Assembly: GCA_017515635.1 (NCBI GenBank)
Contig: JAFWFO010000052.1
Location: 1-64,000 of the forward strand
From: Selenomonadaceae bacterium
Lineage (GTDB): Bacteria > Bacillota > Negativicutes > Selenomonadales > Selenomonadaceae
Direction of reading: 5' to 3'
Length of the DNA stretch: 64,000 bases
In this document: positions 16,364 through 25,139 of the stretch, piece by piece
How the letters are laid out: the number at the start of each line of letters is the position of its first letter
How positions within the stretch are numbered: position 1 is the stretch's first letter
The notes under the pieces: generated by a model
Seen by the model: the letters and a program-made list of their open reading frames with translations, nothing else
The model's database searches: none
What the model was told of the DNA's origin: nothing
Position numbers and translations under genes: made by a program

Positions 16364-19300
16364 TCAATACGCACGGAAATTTTTTTCGCCGATTAAATTT
16401 TTCAGCGCGGCACGAACGGCGGGCGTGTCTGAAACTTTTTGCAAGGTTCGTCGCCAATGTCCGTCGCGATTTAAAAAAATTTTTCGGTCGCCTTCGTGAG
16501 CCACAAAAATTTTTTTGAGTTCGTCACGTGTCGCGGGCGTGTCCAAAGTTTCGGGCAACGTCAAATAAAAATCGGGCGCGTAATCCTTCGCCGCAATGAC
16601 CGAATCAGCTATAACCAAAATCGAATCGTCTTTTGTTTCGACTTTGCCGCAGACCACGACAATTTCATCGGGCAAGGCAACATTAATCGTGGCATTAAAA
16701 ACATTGGTGAACAGCGTCACTTCAACCTTGCCGCAAAAATCTTCAACTTGCATGAACGCCATCGGGTCGCCGCGTTTAGTCATGATTCGTTGCAACTTCG
16801 TTACAATGCCGCCGAATTTGACGCGCTTGCCCAAAAGTTTGCCGTCGTTAATTTCCGCGCTTGTCATCAGTCCCGAAAAATTTTCGCGAAAATCGTCGAG
16901 CGGGTGACCCGAAACGTAAAAGCCCAAAATTTCTTTTTCCCACGCGAGAATTTCTTTTTTCGGGCGTTCGGGCACGTCAAGCAACTTGAAGGGAATTTCA
17001 TCGTCGCCAAACAAACTTATCGCGCCGCGTTTTCGATTGAGCTGTTTTTTCGCGCCCGACGCAATGGCAATGTCGAGCGATTCAAGCAGAGCCGTGCGCC
17101 GACTGTCCACGCTGTTGAAGGCACCGCATTTGATGAGGTTTTCGAGACTGTGACGCGGACAATTTTTCGAGTCGACACGTGCGCAAAAATCTTCCAGCGA
17201 TTTGAATTTGCCGCCGCGTTTGCGTTCGTCGATAATTTTTTCCGAAGCATTTTCCCTGACGCTCTTTATCGCCGACAAGCCGAAACGAATCGCCCCGTCG
17301 TCAACGGAAAAATGCACGTCGCCCGCATTTATGTCGGGAGGCAAAACTTTGACGCCCATGTTCCGCGAAAGTTCCACGTAAGCCGCAACTTTGTCCGCGT
17401 CCACCGCCGACATAATCGCCGCCATGTATTCCGCAGGGAAATGCGCCTTGAGGTAAGCCGTCTGCCATGCAAGCAACGCATATGCCGCCGAATGCGATTT
17501 GTTGAAGCCGTAGTCCGCGAAGTGGCTGAGCAACTCAAAAATTTTTTCCGCAAGCATTTTGTCGACGCCGTTTGTTGCGCAACCTTGCAAGAAATTTTCC
17601 TTCTGCGCGAGCAAAATTTCGGCTTTCTTCTTGCCCATTGCGCGTCGCAATAAATCTGCCTGTCCGAGCGAAAATCCCGCCAACGTCTGAACAATTTGCA
17701 TGACTTGTTCCTGATATAGAATCACGCCGAAAGTTTCCTTGAGTATCGGCTCAAGTTTCGGGTGCAAATAATTCGTGACTTTGCGCCCGTGTCTGCCCGC
17801 GATAAAATCTTCAACCATGCCGGAACCGAGCGGCCCCGGTCGATACAGCGCGACTGTCGGGATTAAATCTTCAAAGCCCGCGGGTTGCAAGTCTTTTACC
17901 AAATTCGTCATGCCCGCCGACTCCATTTGAAACACCGCGCCGGTTTTGCCGTCGGAAAGCATTTTCGCCGTCAATTCGTCGACAAGCGGAATGTCGGAAA
18001 TTTTAACTTCAACGCCTTGAGATTTTCGGATGTTGGAAATTGTTTCGTCCATAATCGTCAACGTCCGCAGTCCGAGAAAATCCATTTTCAGCAAGCCTAG
18101 TTCTTCGACTTTGTCTTTATCGAATTGCGTAACAAGGACGTTGTTTGACATTTGCAACGGAACGACTTCGACAAGCGGTCGTTGCGAAATGACGACGCCC
18201 GCCGCGTGTACGGAAAGATGTCGCGGAAGTCCTTCGAGTTTGCGTGCGAAGTCCAGAATTTTTTTCGATTCGGGATTCGTTTCGTATTCGCCGCGCAGAG
18301 CGTTCGATTTATTCAATGCGTCGTCAAGCGTGATGTTCAGCACGTTGGGAATCATTTTGACAATTTTCGTCCCGTCGTTGAACGGCAAATCTAAAACGCG
18401 CACAACGTCCCGAATTGCGGCTTTGGCGGCCATTGTCCCGAAAGTCGCGATCTGCGAAACTTTGTCCGCGCCGTAGCGTGAGCGAACGTAATCGATAACT
18501 TCGTCGCGGCGCATGTAACACAAATCAACGTCAATATCGGGCAACGTGACGCGTTCGGGATTCAAAAAACGTTCAAACAGCAAATTATATTTCAGCGGGT
18601 CGAGTTCGGTAATTTCCAGCACGTAAGCGACGAGACTGCCCGCCGCCGAGCCGCGTCCGGGACCGACGGGAATTTTATTTCGTCGCGCAAAATTTATGAA
18701 GTCATACACAATCAAAAAATATCCGTCGTAACCCATGCCGTGAATAATTTCCAGCTCGTGATTCAAACGGTCGCGAATTTCTTCGGTGACAGTCGGATAG
18801 CGTTCGGAAATTTTTTCGTTGCACAGGTCGCGCAGATAAGTTGCGGCGTCGGAATAATTTTCGGGCAACGGGAATTCGGGCATTTGAAAATTACCGAATT
18901 CAATCGTCACGTTGCAACGGTCGGCAATTTTTAGCGTGTTGTCGCAGGCTTCGGGCGTGTCGGCAAAAAGTTCGCGCATTTCTTCGGCTGACTTCAAAAA
19001 ATAATCGTCCGAAGAAAATCTCATGCGGTGCGCGTCGGCAATCGTCTTGTTCGTCTGCAAACACAAAAGCAGTTCATGAAAGTCGGCGTCTTCGCGGCGC
19101 ACGTAATGCGAATCGTTTGTTGCGACAAGCGGAATGTTCAATTCGGCGGAAATTTTTTTGAGCGCGGCACGTACTTTAATTTCTTCGTCCAGCCCGTGAT
19201 TCTGCAACTCAAGAAAAAAATTTTCCCGCCCGAAAATGTCGACGTATTCTTTCACAAGCTCAACTGCACGCGGAAAATTATCCTGCAAAATCGCACGGGG

Positions 19301-19735
19301 AATTTCGCCCGCCACGCACGCCGACAACGCAATTAATCCGCCGTGATATTCGCGCAACAAATCTTTGTCGACACGCGGCCGATAATAAAATCCCTCAATC
19401 GCCGCCGCAGACGCAAGCTTGAGCAAATTTTTGTAGCCCGTATCGTTTTCGGCAAGCAGGACGAGATGAAAATATTTCACGCCGTCAATTTCTTCGCGCA
19501 GGTGTCGAGACTTGGGCGCAACGTAAACTTCGCAACCGATAATCGGCTTGACTCCGCGTTTTTTCGCCGCTTTGTAAAAATCGATAATGCCGTACATTGT
19601 GCCATGATCGGTTATCGCCAAAGACTTCATGCCGAAATTTTTTGCCGCGTCGAGCAGGTCATTGATTCGCGCCGCGCCGTCAAGCAAACTGTATTCGGTG
19701 TGAACGTGCAAATGCGCGAAGTTTCCGTCCGTAAT
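16364..19735 (-). CDS. dnaE: DNA polymerase III alpha subunit DnaE
   Basis: About 1120 residues: PHP domain (HLHVHTEYSLLDG, TDHGTMYG), polymerase palm with PDIDVDLCYMRRDE, fingers, helix-hairpin-helix and a C-terminal OB fold (VKFGGIVTKLQRI). The start is odd. The first ATG/GTG/TTG in frame is TTG at 19711, which falls inside the conserved FVHLHVHTEYS strand and lies 29 nt from the only ribosome site (GGGAGGAG, 19739-19746). Between them the frame reads ATT-ATT-ACG-GAC, so ATT at 19735 or ACG at 19732 is the likely initiator. The coordinate given uses ATT at 19735; a start at 19711 is the conventional alternative. Confidence 0.93.
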   Translation of the reverse strand: MTDGNFAHLHVHTEYSLLDGAARINDLLDAAKNFGMKSLAITDHGTMYGIIDFYKAAKKRGVKPIIGCEVYVAPKSRHLREEIDGVKYFHLVLLAENDTGYKNLLKLASAAAIEGFYYRPRVDKDLLREYHGGLIALSACVAGEIPRAILQDNFPRAVELVKEYVDIFGRENFFLELQNHGLDEEIKVRAALKKISAELNIPLVATNDSHYVRREDADFHELLLCLQTNKTIADAHRMRFSSDDYFLKSAEEMRELFADTPEACDNTLKIADRCNVTIEFGNFQMPEFPLPENYSDAATYLRDLCNEKISERYPTVTEEIRDRLNHELEIIHGMGYDGYFLIVYDFINFARRNKIPVGPGRGSAAGSLVAYVLEITELDPLKYNLLFERFLNPERVTLPDIDVDLCYMRRDEVIDYVRSRYGADKVSQIATFGTMAAKAAIRDVVRVLDLPFNDGTKIVKMIPNVLNITLDDALNKSNALRGEYETNPESKKILDFARKLEGLPRHLSVHAAGVVISQRPLVEVVPLQMSNNVLVTQFDKDKVEELGLLKMDFLGLRTLTIMDETISNIRKSQGVEVKISDIPLVDELTAKMLSDGKTGAVFQMESAGMTNLVKDLQPAGFEDLIPTVALYRPGPLGSGMVEDFIAGRHGRKVTNYLHPKLEPILKETFGVILYQEQVMQIVQTLAGFSLGQADLLRRAMGKKKAEILLAQKENFLQGCATNGVDKMLAEKIFELLSHFADYGFNKSHSAAYALLAWQTAYLKAHFPAEYMAAIMSAVDADKVAAYVELSRNMGVKVLPPDINAGDVHFSVDDGAIRFGLSAIKSVRENASEKIIDERKRGGKFKSLEDFCARVDSKNCPRHSLENLIKCGAFNSVDSRRTALLESLDIAIASGAKKQLNRKRGAISLFGDDEIPFKLLDVPERPKKEILAWEKEILGFYVSGHPLDDFRENFSGLMTSAEINDGKLLGKRVKFGGIVTKLQRIMTKRGDPMAFMQVEDFCGKVEVTLFTNVFNATINVALPDEIVVVCGKVETKDDSILVIADSVIAAKDYAPDFYLTLPETLDTPATRDELKKIFVAHEGDRKIFLNRDGHWRRTLQKVSDTPAVRAALKNLIGEKNFRAY

Positions 19736-19767
19736 AATCTCCTCCCACGCGAAAAAATTTTGGCGCG

Positions 19768-19796
19768 ATTATATCAAAGTAAGGCTTTTTGTTCAA
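19768..19796 (-). promoter_or_regulatory. dnaE promoter
   Basis: On the minus strand TTGAAC (19791-19796) and TATAAT (19768-19773) are separated by exactly 17 nt. The start would fall near 19761, leaving about 15 nt before the GGGAGGAG ribosome site. This leaves no room for an upstream conventional start codon. Confidence 0.85.
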
Positions 19797-19880
19797 TCGA
19801 AAAAAATTCCTGCGGGCTATTGACAAAAACGGGCGGCGGTATTATGAATTTTCTTACGAAATAAGTTGTTGATAAATTAA

Positions 19881-19951
19881 TTCGCGGCGATAAAATTGGA
19901 TTGTTGCGAACGTCGCGGCGAAAGTTGTTTGGTTACTTTTTAAAAGTAACT
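19881..19951 (+). repeat. CGCGGCG/hairpin element, copy 1
   Basis: TTCGCGGCGATAA is followed by a second CGTCGCGGCG and TGTTTG, and the unit ends in the perfect inverted repeat GTTACTTTT-T-AAAAGTAAC. Related copies are at 37451-37522 and 43427-43500. It lies in the corA leader, just upstream of the ribosome site. Confidence 0.88.
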
Positions 19952-19976
19952 GCAAACGAAATGGCAGGTGATACCG

Positions 19977-20936
19977 TTGGTTGAAGTCTACAAATCGCAG
20001 GAATCGGGTCATTTGGAGAAGTTGACGCTGAAAACGTTGCAGAAAGGCTCGTGGATAAATATCGTCGACCCGACGCCGTATGAATTGCGCGAAGTCAGTT
20101 CGCTCACGCAGGTTGAGCCGGATTTTTTGCGCGCCGCACTCGACGAAGAAGAACGCTCGCATTTGGACACCGAAAGCGAATCGGTCATGATTTTGACGAA
20201 CGTGCCGATTGTCTACGAAGAAGAAAGTTACGATACCTTGCCGCTGTCAATCATTTTGACGAAACAATTTATCATCACGGTTTGCCTGGAAGAAACGCCC
20301 GTAATGTCCAGTTTCAACCAACGCACGGCGCGACTTTTCCACACGTACAAGCGCACGCAATTTTTGTTCGAGATACTTTATCGTTCGGCTACGTTTTACC
20401 TGCGTTACCTGCGACAGATAAATAAACTTTCGGACGAAATCGAGGAGCAACTTCGCCGCTCAATGAAGAATTCGGATATTTTGCGGCTCATGGAACTGCA
20501 AAAAGGTTTGACTTACTTTAACGCGTCACTGCGCTCGAATGATGCGGTCTTTGAAAAACTTTTGCGACTTCGCAACAGCCGCAGCGTCGAAGGAATTTTG
20601 GAGATTTACGAAGAGGACGAAGACCTTTTGGAAGATGTCATTATCGAAAACAAGCAGGCTCGCGAAATGGTTGAAATGTACAGCCAGATTCTGTCGCAGA
20701 TGGCGGATATTTTTTCGTCGATAATATCGAACAATCAGAACATGGTCATGAAATTTTTGGCGGCAATGACGATTATTATCGCGGTGCCGACCGTTATCGC
20801 AAGTTTTTTCGGAATGAATGTGCCGGTGCCGCTCGCCGAAAACGCGTCGGGATTTTTGATAGTCATTTTAATTGCACTTTGCGCGTCGATTATTGCGGCG
20901 ATTGTCTTTTGGCGCAAGCACATGTTCTGGGGCTGA
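19977..20936 (+). CDS. corA: CorA family divalent cation transporter
   Basis: A 319-residue CorA-type channel. A large cytoplasmic N-terminal domain rich in charged helices is followed by two C-terminal transmembrane helices with the selectivity motif G-M-N (FFGMNVPVP) at the first helix end. It imports Mg2+, or Co2+/Ni2+ in some members. TTG at 19977 lies 6 nt after AGGTG; the GTG at 19968 overlaps that site. Positive C-terminal residues (WRKHMFWG) match the family. Confidence 0.93.
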   Translation: MVEVYKSQESGHLEKLTLKTLQKGSWINIVDPTPYELREVSSLTQVEPDFLRAALDEEERSHLDTESESVMILTNVPIVYEEESYDTLPLSIILTKQFIITVCLEETPVMSSFNQRTARLFHTYKRTQFLFEILYRSATFYLRYLRQINKLSDEIEEQLRRSMKNSDILRLMELQKGLTYFNASLRSNDAVFEKLLRLRNSRSVEGILEIYEEDEDLLEDVIIENKQAREMVEMYSQILSQMADIFSSIISNNQNMVMKFLAAMTIIIAVPTVIASFFGMNVPVPLAENASGFLIVILIALCASIIAAIVFWRKHMFWG

Positions 20937-20939
20937 ATT

Positions 20940-20973
20940 CAGTTAGGAGTTTGGAATTAGGAATGAGGAATTG
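20940..20973 (+). repeat. heptad array, one arm (AATTAGG type)
   Basis: Five consecutive 7-bp units AGTTAGG, AGTTTGG, AATTAGG, AATGAGG, AATTG fill the whole corA-rtcB gap. The last units provide the only purine-rich ribosome-site-like sequence (AATGAGG) before the rtcB ATG at 20978. Confidence 0.75.
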
Positions 20974-20977
20974 ATTT

Positions 20978-22183
20978 ATGGAAGAAATTCGCGGCAAATT
21001 CAATACGGCCGTTTCGTTCGCAAAAATCATTGAGGACGAGGCTCGCGAACAAATTCGCCGCATGTGCAATCACGAATTCACGGCGGGCAGCAAAATCCGA
21101 ATCATGCCGGACGTGCACGCGGGCAAAGGTTGCACAATCGGCACGACAATGACCGTCACCGACAAGGCCGTCCCGAATATCGTCGGTGTCGACATCGGTT
21201 GCGGCATGTACACCGTCAAACTCGACGCAACGGAAATTGATTTTGAGCGCGTGGACACGGCGGCGCATTATATCCCGTCGGCGAAAAATGTTTGGGATTT
21301 TCGGCAAGAAAAATTCGACTTAACGGAGCTGCTTTGTTATCGCGAACTCAAAGATTCTCGCCGTCTTGAAAAAAGTCTCGGAACTTTGGGCGGCGGCAAT
21401 CACTTCATCGAAATTGATAAATCATCGGACGGAACTTTTTATCTGGTGATTCACACGGGCTCAAGAAATTTGGGCAAGCAGGTCGCCGAAATTTATCAGC
21501 GGCTCGCGATTGATTTAAACCTCGGCAAGGACAAATATTTTCGACAGCGCGACGAAATTATCGCCGTTTACAAATCGCTCGGTCGCAAGACGGAAATTAA
21601 ATCGAAGCTCGACGAACTCGAAAAAGAATATCGCGGGCGGAAAACTTCAATGCCCGAAGATTTATGTTTCGTCTACGGAAAATATTTTCATCACTACTTG
21701 CATGACATGGAAATTTGCCAACAATTCGCCCGCCGCAACCGTGAACTTATCGCGAAAATTTTGCTCGGCAAATCGGGCTTGACGGGCGGCGAAGCTTTTC
21801 ACACGATTCACAATTACATTGACACGGAAGAATTGATTATTCGCAAAGGCGCGATTGCCGCTCACTCCGGCGAAAAAGTTTTGATTCCGATAAACATGCG
21901 CGACGGCTCGGTTTTGGCTGTCGGCAAAGGAAACGCCGATTGGAATTTCAGCGCGCCGCACGGTGCCGGTCGAATCATGTCCCGAAGCTCGGCGAAAGAA
22001 CGCCTCAGCATGAGCGATTACCAAAATTCAATGGCGGGAATTTACACCACGTCCGTCAACGAAAGCACGCTTGACGAAAGCCCGCAAGCTTACAAATCGC
22101 TGGACGATATTATCGACGTTATCGGCGACACGGTCGAAATTGTCGAAGTGATGAAGCCCGTTTACAATTTCAAGGCAAGTTGA
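20978..22183 (+). CDS. rtcB: RtcB family RNA ligase
   Basis: A 401-residue RtcB. Metal and guanylate residues sit in HAGKGCTIGTTMT, GVDIGCGMYTV, GTLGGGNHFIEI, VIHTGSRNLG and PHGAGRIMSR. RtcB joins RNA 2',3'-cyclic phosphate or 3'-phosphate ends to 5'-OH using GTP and Mn2+, in RNA repair. It is shorter than the ~480-residue archaeal and metazoan type. No archease or rtcA/rtcR partner is nearby. A terminator follows. Confidence 0.94.
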   Translation: MEEIRGKFNTAVSFAKIIEDEAREQIRRMCNHEFTAGSKIRIMPDVHAGKGCTIGTTMTVTDKAVPNIVGVDIGCGMYTVKLDATEIDFERVDTAAHYIPSAKNVWDFRQEKFDLTELLCYRELKDSRRLEKSLGTLGGGNHFIEIDKSSDGTFYLVIHTGSRNLGKQVAEIYQRLAIDLNLGKDKYFRQRDEIIAVYKSLGRKTEIKSKLDELEKEYRGRKTSMPEDLCFVYGKYFHHYLHDMEICQQFARRNRELIAKILLGKSGLTGGEAFHTIHNYIDTEELIIRKGAIAAHSGEKVLIPINMRDGSVLAVGKGNADWNFSAPHGAGRIMSRSSAKERLSMSDYQNSMAGIYTTSVNESTLDESPQAYKSLDDIIDVIGDTVEIVEVMKPVYNFKAS

Positions 22184-22199
22184 ATCACACAACGAAAAA

Positions 22200-22231
22200 A
22201 AACCCGTCGAATTTTGGCGGGCGATTTTTTT
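22200..22231 (+). terminator. intrinsic terminator after rtcB
   Basis: CCCGTC and GGCGGG close an AATTTT-type loop, preceded by eight A and followed by GATTTTTTTT. Confidence 0.8.
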
Positions 22232-22275
22232 TGCATTGGCGACGTGATAAAATGTTTGCGGAGGAGTTGAGAATT

Positions 22276-23232
22276 TTGAACGAACAAATGTTTGGCAATT
22301 TCGTCGTGGCGGTGAGCGCGGTCGTCCCGATGTTTTGTTTGATGGCGATCGGCGCGTTCGTCAAGTTCCGCAAGTGGCTGACGGACGAAGAACTTAATCA
22401 CATGAATCGCATGGTCTTCCGCGTATTTTTTTGTTGCATGATGTTTTATTCGATTTACACGACGGATTTGGCGACGAGTTTTCGCCCGAAGCTGATGTTA
22501 TTCGGGGCGTGCGGCGTGCTGATAATTTTTACGTTGCTGATGATTTTCGTGCCGCGAATCGAGCCGGATAATCGTCGACGCGGCGTTATCGTGCAAGCGA
22601 TTTTCCGCAGTAATTTTGTTTTGTTCGGCATTCCGATTGTCGGAAATATTTTCGGCGACGCGAACATTGCCGTTGCGAGTATGATGATTGCGGTTATCGT
22701 GCCGATTTACAACGTGCTGGCGGTTTTCGCGCTTGAAACTTTTCGCGGCGGAAAATTCGCGTTGTTGCCGATACTCAAGGGCGTCCTTAAAAATCCGATG
22801 ATTTTGGGAGCAATCGCGGGCGCAACGCTTTTGATTTTGGGCGTCGAAGTTCCAAAACCCGTACTAAAACCGATTGGGCAAATTTCTGCGGCGACGACAC
22901 CGGTTGCGTTAATAATTTTGGGCGCGTCGTTCAAACTCGGCTCAACGCACGAACACCGCCGACAACTTTTGGGCGCGATTTTCGGGCGATTGATTCTCGT
23001 GCCGGCAATAATGTTGTTTACTGCGGCATTCGTTTTCGGATTCACCGGAATTGATTTCGTGACGTTAATCGCGATTTTCGGGACGCCGTGCGCGGTGGTT
23101 TCGTTCGCAATGGCTCAACAAATGGGCGGCGATTCGGACTTGGCGGGCAACTGCGTCGTGTTCACGTCGGCTCTGTCGTGCTTCACGATTTTTGGTTGGA
23201 TTTTGCTTTTCAAGACGCTGGGAGTTTTTTAG
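22276..23232 (+). CDS. AEC family transporter (auxin efflux carrier type)
   Basis: A 318-residue membrane protein with about ten hydrophobic segments in two five-helix halves. The conserved ALIILGASFKLG-like segment and the NPMILGAIAG start of the second half are present. AEC proteins export small organic acids such as malate or malonate, or act as permeases; the substrate is unknown. TTG at 22276 is preferred, about 11 nt after GGAGG; TTG at 22267 and ATG at 22252 are alternatives. Confidence 0.88.
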   Translation: MNEQMFGNFVVAVSAVVPMFCLMAIGAFVKFRKWLTDEELNHMNRMVFRVFFCCMMFYSIYTTDLATSFRPKLMLFGACGVLIIFTLLMIFVPRIEPDNRRRGVIVQAIFRSNFVLFGIPIVGNIFGDANIAVASMMIAVIVPIYNVLAVFALETFRGGKFALLPILKGVLKNPMILGAIAGATLLILGVEVPKPVLKPIGQISAATTPVALIILGASFKLGSTHEHRRQLLGAIFGRLILVPAIMLFTAAFVFGFTGIDFVTLIAIFGTPCAVVSFAMAQQMGGDSDLAGNCVVFTSALSCFTIFGWILLFKTLGVF

Positions 23233-23275
23233 ATCGTGTTGATAAATGCGCCAAAATTTCGGACGACCGACTAAA

Positions 23276-23304
23276 TTGTCAAAGTGAAATTTTCATGCTA
23301 AAAT
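23276..23304 (+). promoter_or_regulatory. promoter of the YoeB toxin-antitoxin pair
   Basis: TTGTCA (23276-23281), 17-nt spacer ending in TGC, and TAAAAT (23299-23304). The start would be about 15-20 nt before the antitoxin ATG, as in autoregulated pairs. Confidence 0.7.
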
Positions 23305-23324
23305 TTAATTCGGAGGCGATTTAA

Positions 23325-23561
23325 ATGACAGAAACAATAAATTTTACGATTGACAGCGAAGACAAAAAGAATTTTGAAGAAAAAACTGGTTTGAAGTTTG
23401 TCGACGGCATGAAATTGTTAATGGACAACCTGAAATACGGCGGAAAATTGGGACTCGATCCGTTTTGGAGCGAAGAAAATCAAATGTTGCTCAGAAAAAT
23501 TCGCGAAGATGCCGAACACGGGCGCAATATGCACGAACATGAATTGATTGAGGTCGAATGA
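23325..23561 (+). CDS. type II antitoxin (RelB/DinJ or YefM-like)
   Basis: A 78-residue acidic protein. The N-terminus MTETINFTIDSEDKKNF resembles the DNA-binding strand of ribbon-helix-helix RelB/DinJ antitoxins more than a Phd/YefM fold. The C-terminus is rich in E and H and would wrap the toxin. ATG at 23325 follows GGAGGCG. It overlaps the YoeB start (TGATG), so expression is coupled. Pairing of a RelB-like antitoxin with YoeB would be a mixed pair; the family call is uncertain. Confidence 0.85.
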   Translation: MTETINFTIDSEDKKNFEEKTGLKFVDGMKLLMDNLKYGGKLGLDPFWSEENQMLLRKIREDAEHGRNMHEHELIEVE

Positions 23562-23824
23562 TGAAATTATTGTGGCATGATACGGCTTGGTCAGACTACA
23601 TGTACTGGCATACGCAGGACAAAAAGACTTTAAATCGGATACACAACCTTCTGAAAGACATCGACAGGAACGGCTACAACTGCATTGGTAAGCCTGAACC
23701 GTTAAAAAATGAAATGTCGGGCTGGTGGAGCGTCCGAATCGACGAAAAAAACCGTTTGATATTCAAAATCGACGGCGAAATTTTGGAAATATATCAATGC
23801 AGAAGTCATTACGGCGACAAATGA
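23561..23824 (+). CDS. yoeB: YoeB/Txe family mRNA interferase toxin
   Basis: An 87-residue toxin that aligns with E. coli YoeB throughout (GKPEPLKN, EKNRLIF, CRSHYGDK). The catalytic set is intact at the same numbers as in E. coli: Glu46, Arg65, His83 and Tyr84. YoeB cuts mRNA at the ribosomal A site. ATG at 23561 is chosen because it restores the canonical MKLLW start; ATG at 23558 is one codon longer. A bidirectional terminator follows. Confidence 0.95.
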   Translation: MKLLWHDTAWSDYMYWHTQDKKTLNRIHNLLKDIDRNGYNCIGKPEPLKNEMSGWWSVRIDEKNRLIFKIDGEILEIYQCRSHYGDK

Positions 23825-23833
23825 ATCAAAAAA

Positions 23834-23862
23834 ACCCTTCGATTAACTCGGAGGGTTTTTTC
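23834..23862. terminator. terminator between yoeB and the DUF815 gene
   Basis: ACCCTTCGA pairs with CTCGGAGGGT, with A runs before and T runs after. It can serve both the plus-strand toxin pair and the minus-strand ATPase gene that ends at 23877. Confidence 0.85.
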
Positions 23863-23876
23863 GTGCGATTTTTAAT

Positions 23877-25070
23877 TTAACGCTGTTGACCCAAGAAATG
23901 ATTGACGAATTGTTGAGCCGTGCGCCCGTTGCGTCCGGAATGCGACATTTCCCAGCGCAAACCTTCGAGTTTTAATTTTTCTTCGTCGAGTTCAACGCCT
24001 TGCCGCTTCAACATGCTGCGAATAATTTCCAGATACTCCTCTTGAGTCGGCGCGTAGTAATGAATTATCAAGCCGAAACGGTCGGACAGTGAAATTGTTT
24101 CGTTCGCGCTGTCGTCGCGATAAAGTTCCTCGTGTTCCTCACTGCGATCGCGCCACGTTTCGCGAATCAAATGCCGCCTGTTGCTTGTCGCGTAAATCAA
24201 AACATTTTCGGGACGAGATTCGACGCCGCCTTCAATCGCAGACTTCAAATATTTATATTCCGCTTCGGATTCCTCGAAAGACAAATCGTCCAGGAAAATT
24301 ATAAATCGTTTGCTCATGAATTTTCGCAACGTCTTCATGATTTCGGGCAAGTTTCGTAACTGCGGCTTGGTAATTTGCACGAGGCGCAGACCTTTGGCGT
24401 AATATTCGTTGACGAGAGCTTTGACGCCCGAAGATTTTCCGGTACCGCGTGCCCCGACAAGCAAAACATTGTTCGCGGGCTTGCCGTCGACAAAAGCGGT
24501 CGTGTTGCCCGTCAAAAGTTCTTTTTGATGCGCGTAACCGATTAAATCATCAAGCCGAATCTTTTCAAAGTGCCGAATTCCGACGATATTTTTCGCCTCG
24601 GCGTCCCAACGAAACGCACGATAAGCCGCAATATCGCCGAATCCGAATTTTCGATAGTGTTCGATGAACGCGTAAGTCATTTCGGGCGCGCCTTTGAGAG
24701 TTTCCAGCCGTCGACGCAGTTCGTTAAATGATTCGTTTTGATTTTCGACAGTCGGCTTGTAGTCGTTGAGAATTTTTAATTCGCTCGTGACTTCGCCGCG
24801 CAGAATCGGCAACAAAAGTTCCACGTCACGTTTAAAAATTTCGCGAAGACTTTTGCCGATTTTGCCGCCCTGCATTTCGATTGACGTTGAAATTAAATTC
24901 GGCTCGTGCGCAAGCAAATAAATCAGATACGTTCGATAAAGGTTGCCGCTCAAGCCGAGACGTTCGGCGCGGTCGATTAAACGTGCGTTGATTTTGAATT
25001 CGTCCGCTTTGCCGCCGAAAATTTCTTCGTCAAGCAGATTGCGGCAGACAATCAATCCGTTCAAGTCCAT
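23877..25070 (-). CDS. DUF815 family AAA+ ATPase
   Basis: A 397-residue ATPase. Walker A is GARGTGKSS (about residue 208), Walker B is RFIIFLDDLSFEE (about residue 255), and sensor-like YATSNRRHL follows. The ~180 N-terminal residues are family-specific. DUF815 ATPases are widespread in Bacteria; their role is not established. The ATG at 25070 is preceded by ACGGAGGTC. It is last in a minus-strand unit after the thioesterase and phosphoesterase genes, with a heptad repeat between. Confidence 0.9.
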   Translation of the reverse strand: MDLNGLIVCRNLLDEEIFGGKADEFKINARLIDRAERLGLSGNLYRTYLIYLLAHEPNLISTSIEMQGGKIGKSLREIFKRDVELLLPILRGEVTSELKILNDYKPTVENQNESFNELRRRLETLKGAPEMTYAFIEHYRKFGFGDIAAYRAFRWDAEAKNIVGIRHFEKIRLDDLIGYAHQKELLTGNTTAFVDGKPANNVLLVGARGTGKSSGVKALVNEYYAKGLRLVQITKPQLRNLPEIMKTLRKFMSKRFIIFLDDLSFEESEAEYKYLKSAIEGGVESRPENVLIYATSNRRHLIRETWRDRSEEHEELYRDDSANETISLSDRFGLIIHYYAPTQEEYLEIIRSMLKRQGVELDEEKLKLEGLRWEMSHSGRNGRTAQQFVNHFLGQQR

Positions 25071-25085
25071 GGTTAAAGACCTCCG

Positions 25086-25139
25086 TTGTGAGCTTTGAGC
25101 TTTGAGCTTTAAGCTTTTAGGATTTTGGCTGTCAGCTAT
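25086..25139. repeat. heptad array (AGCTTTA type), partial copy
   Basis: Units AGCTTTG, AGCTTTG, AGCTTTA, AGCTTTT and AGG form one clear arm; the facing arm (GGCTGTCAGCTATT) is degraded. It lies between the phosphoesterase stop and the DUF815 ribosome site. Confidence 0.8.

Noticed and set aside
23325..23561. Antitoxin as a Phd/YefM family member, as expected for a YoeB partner
   Set aside because: The short N-terminal strand and overall pattern look more like RelB/DinJ; without a profile search the family was left open.
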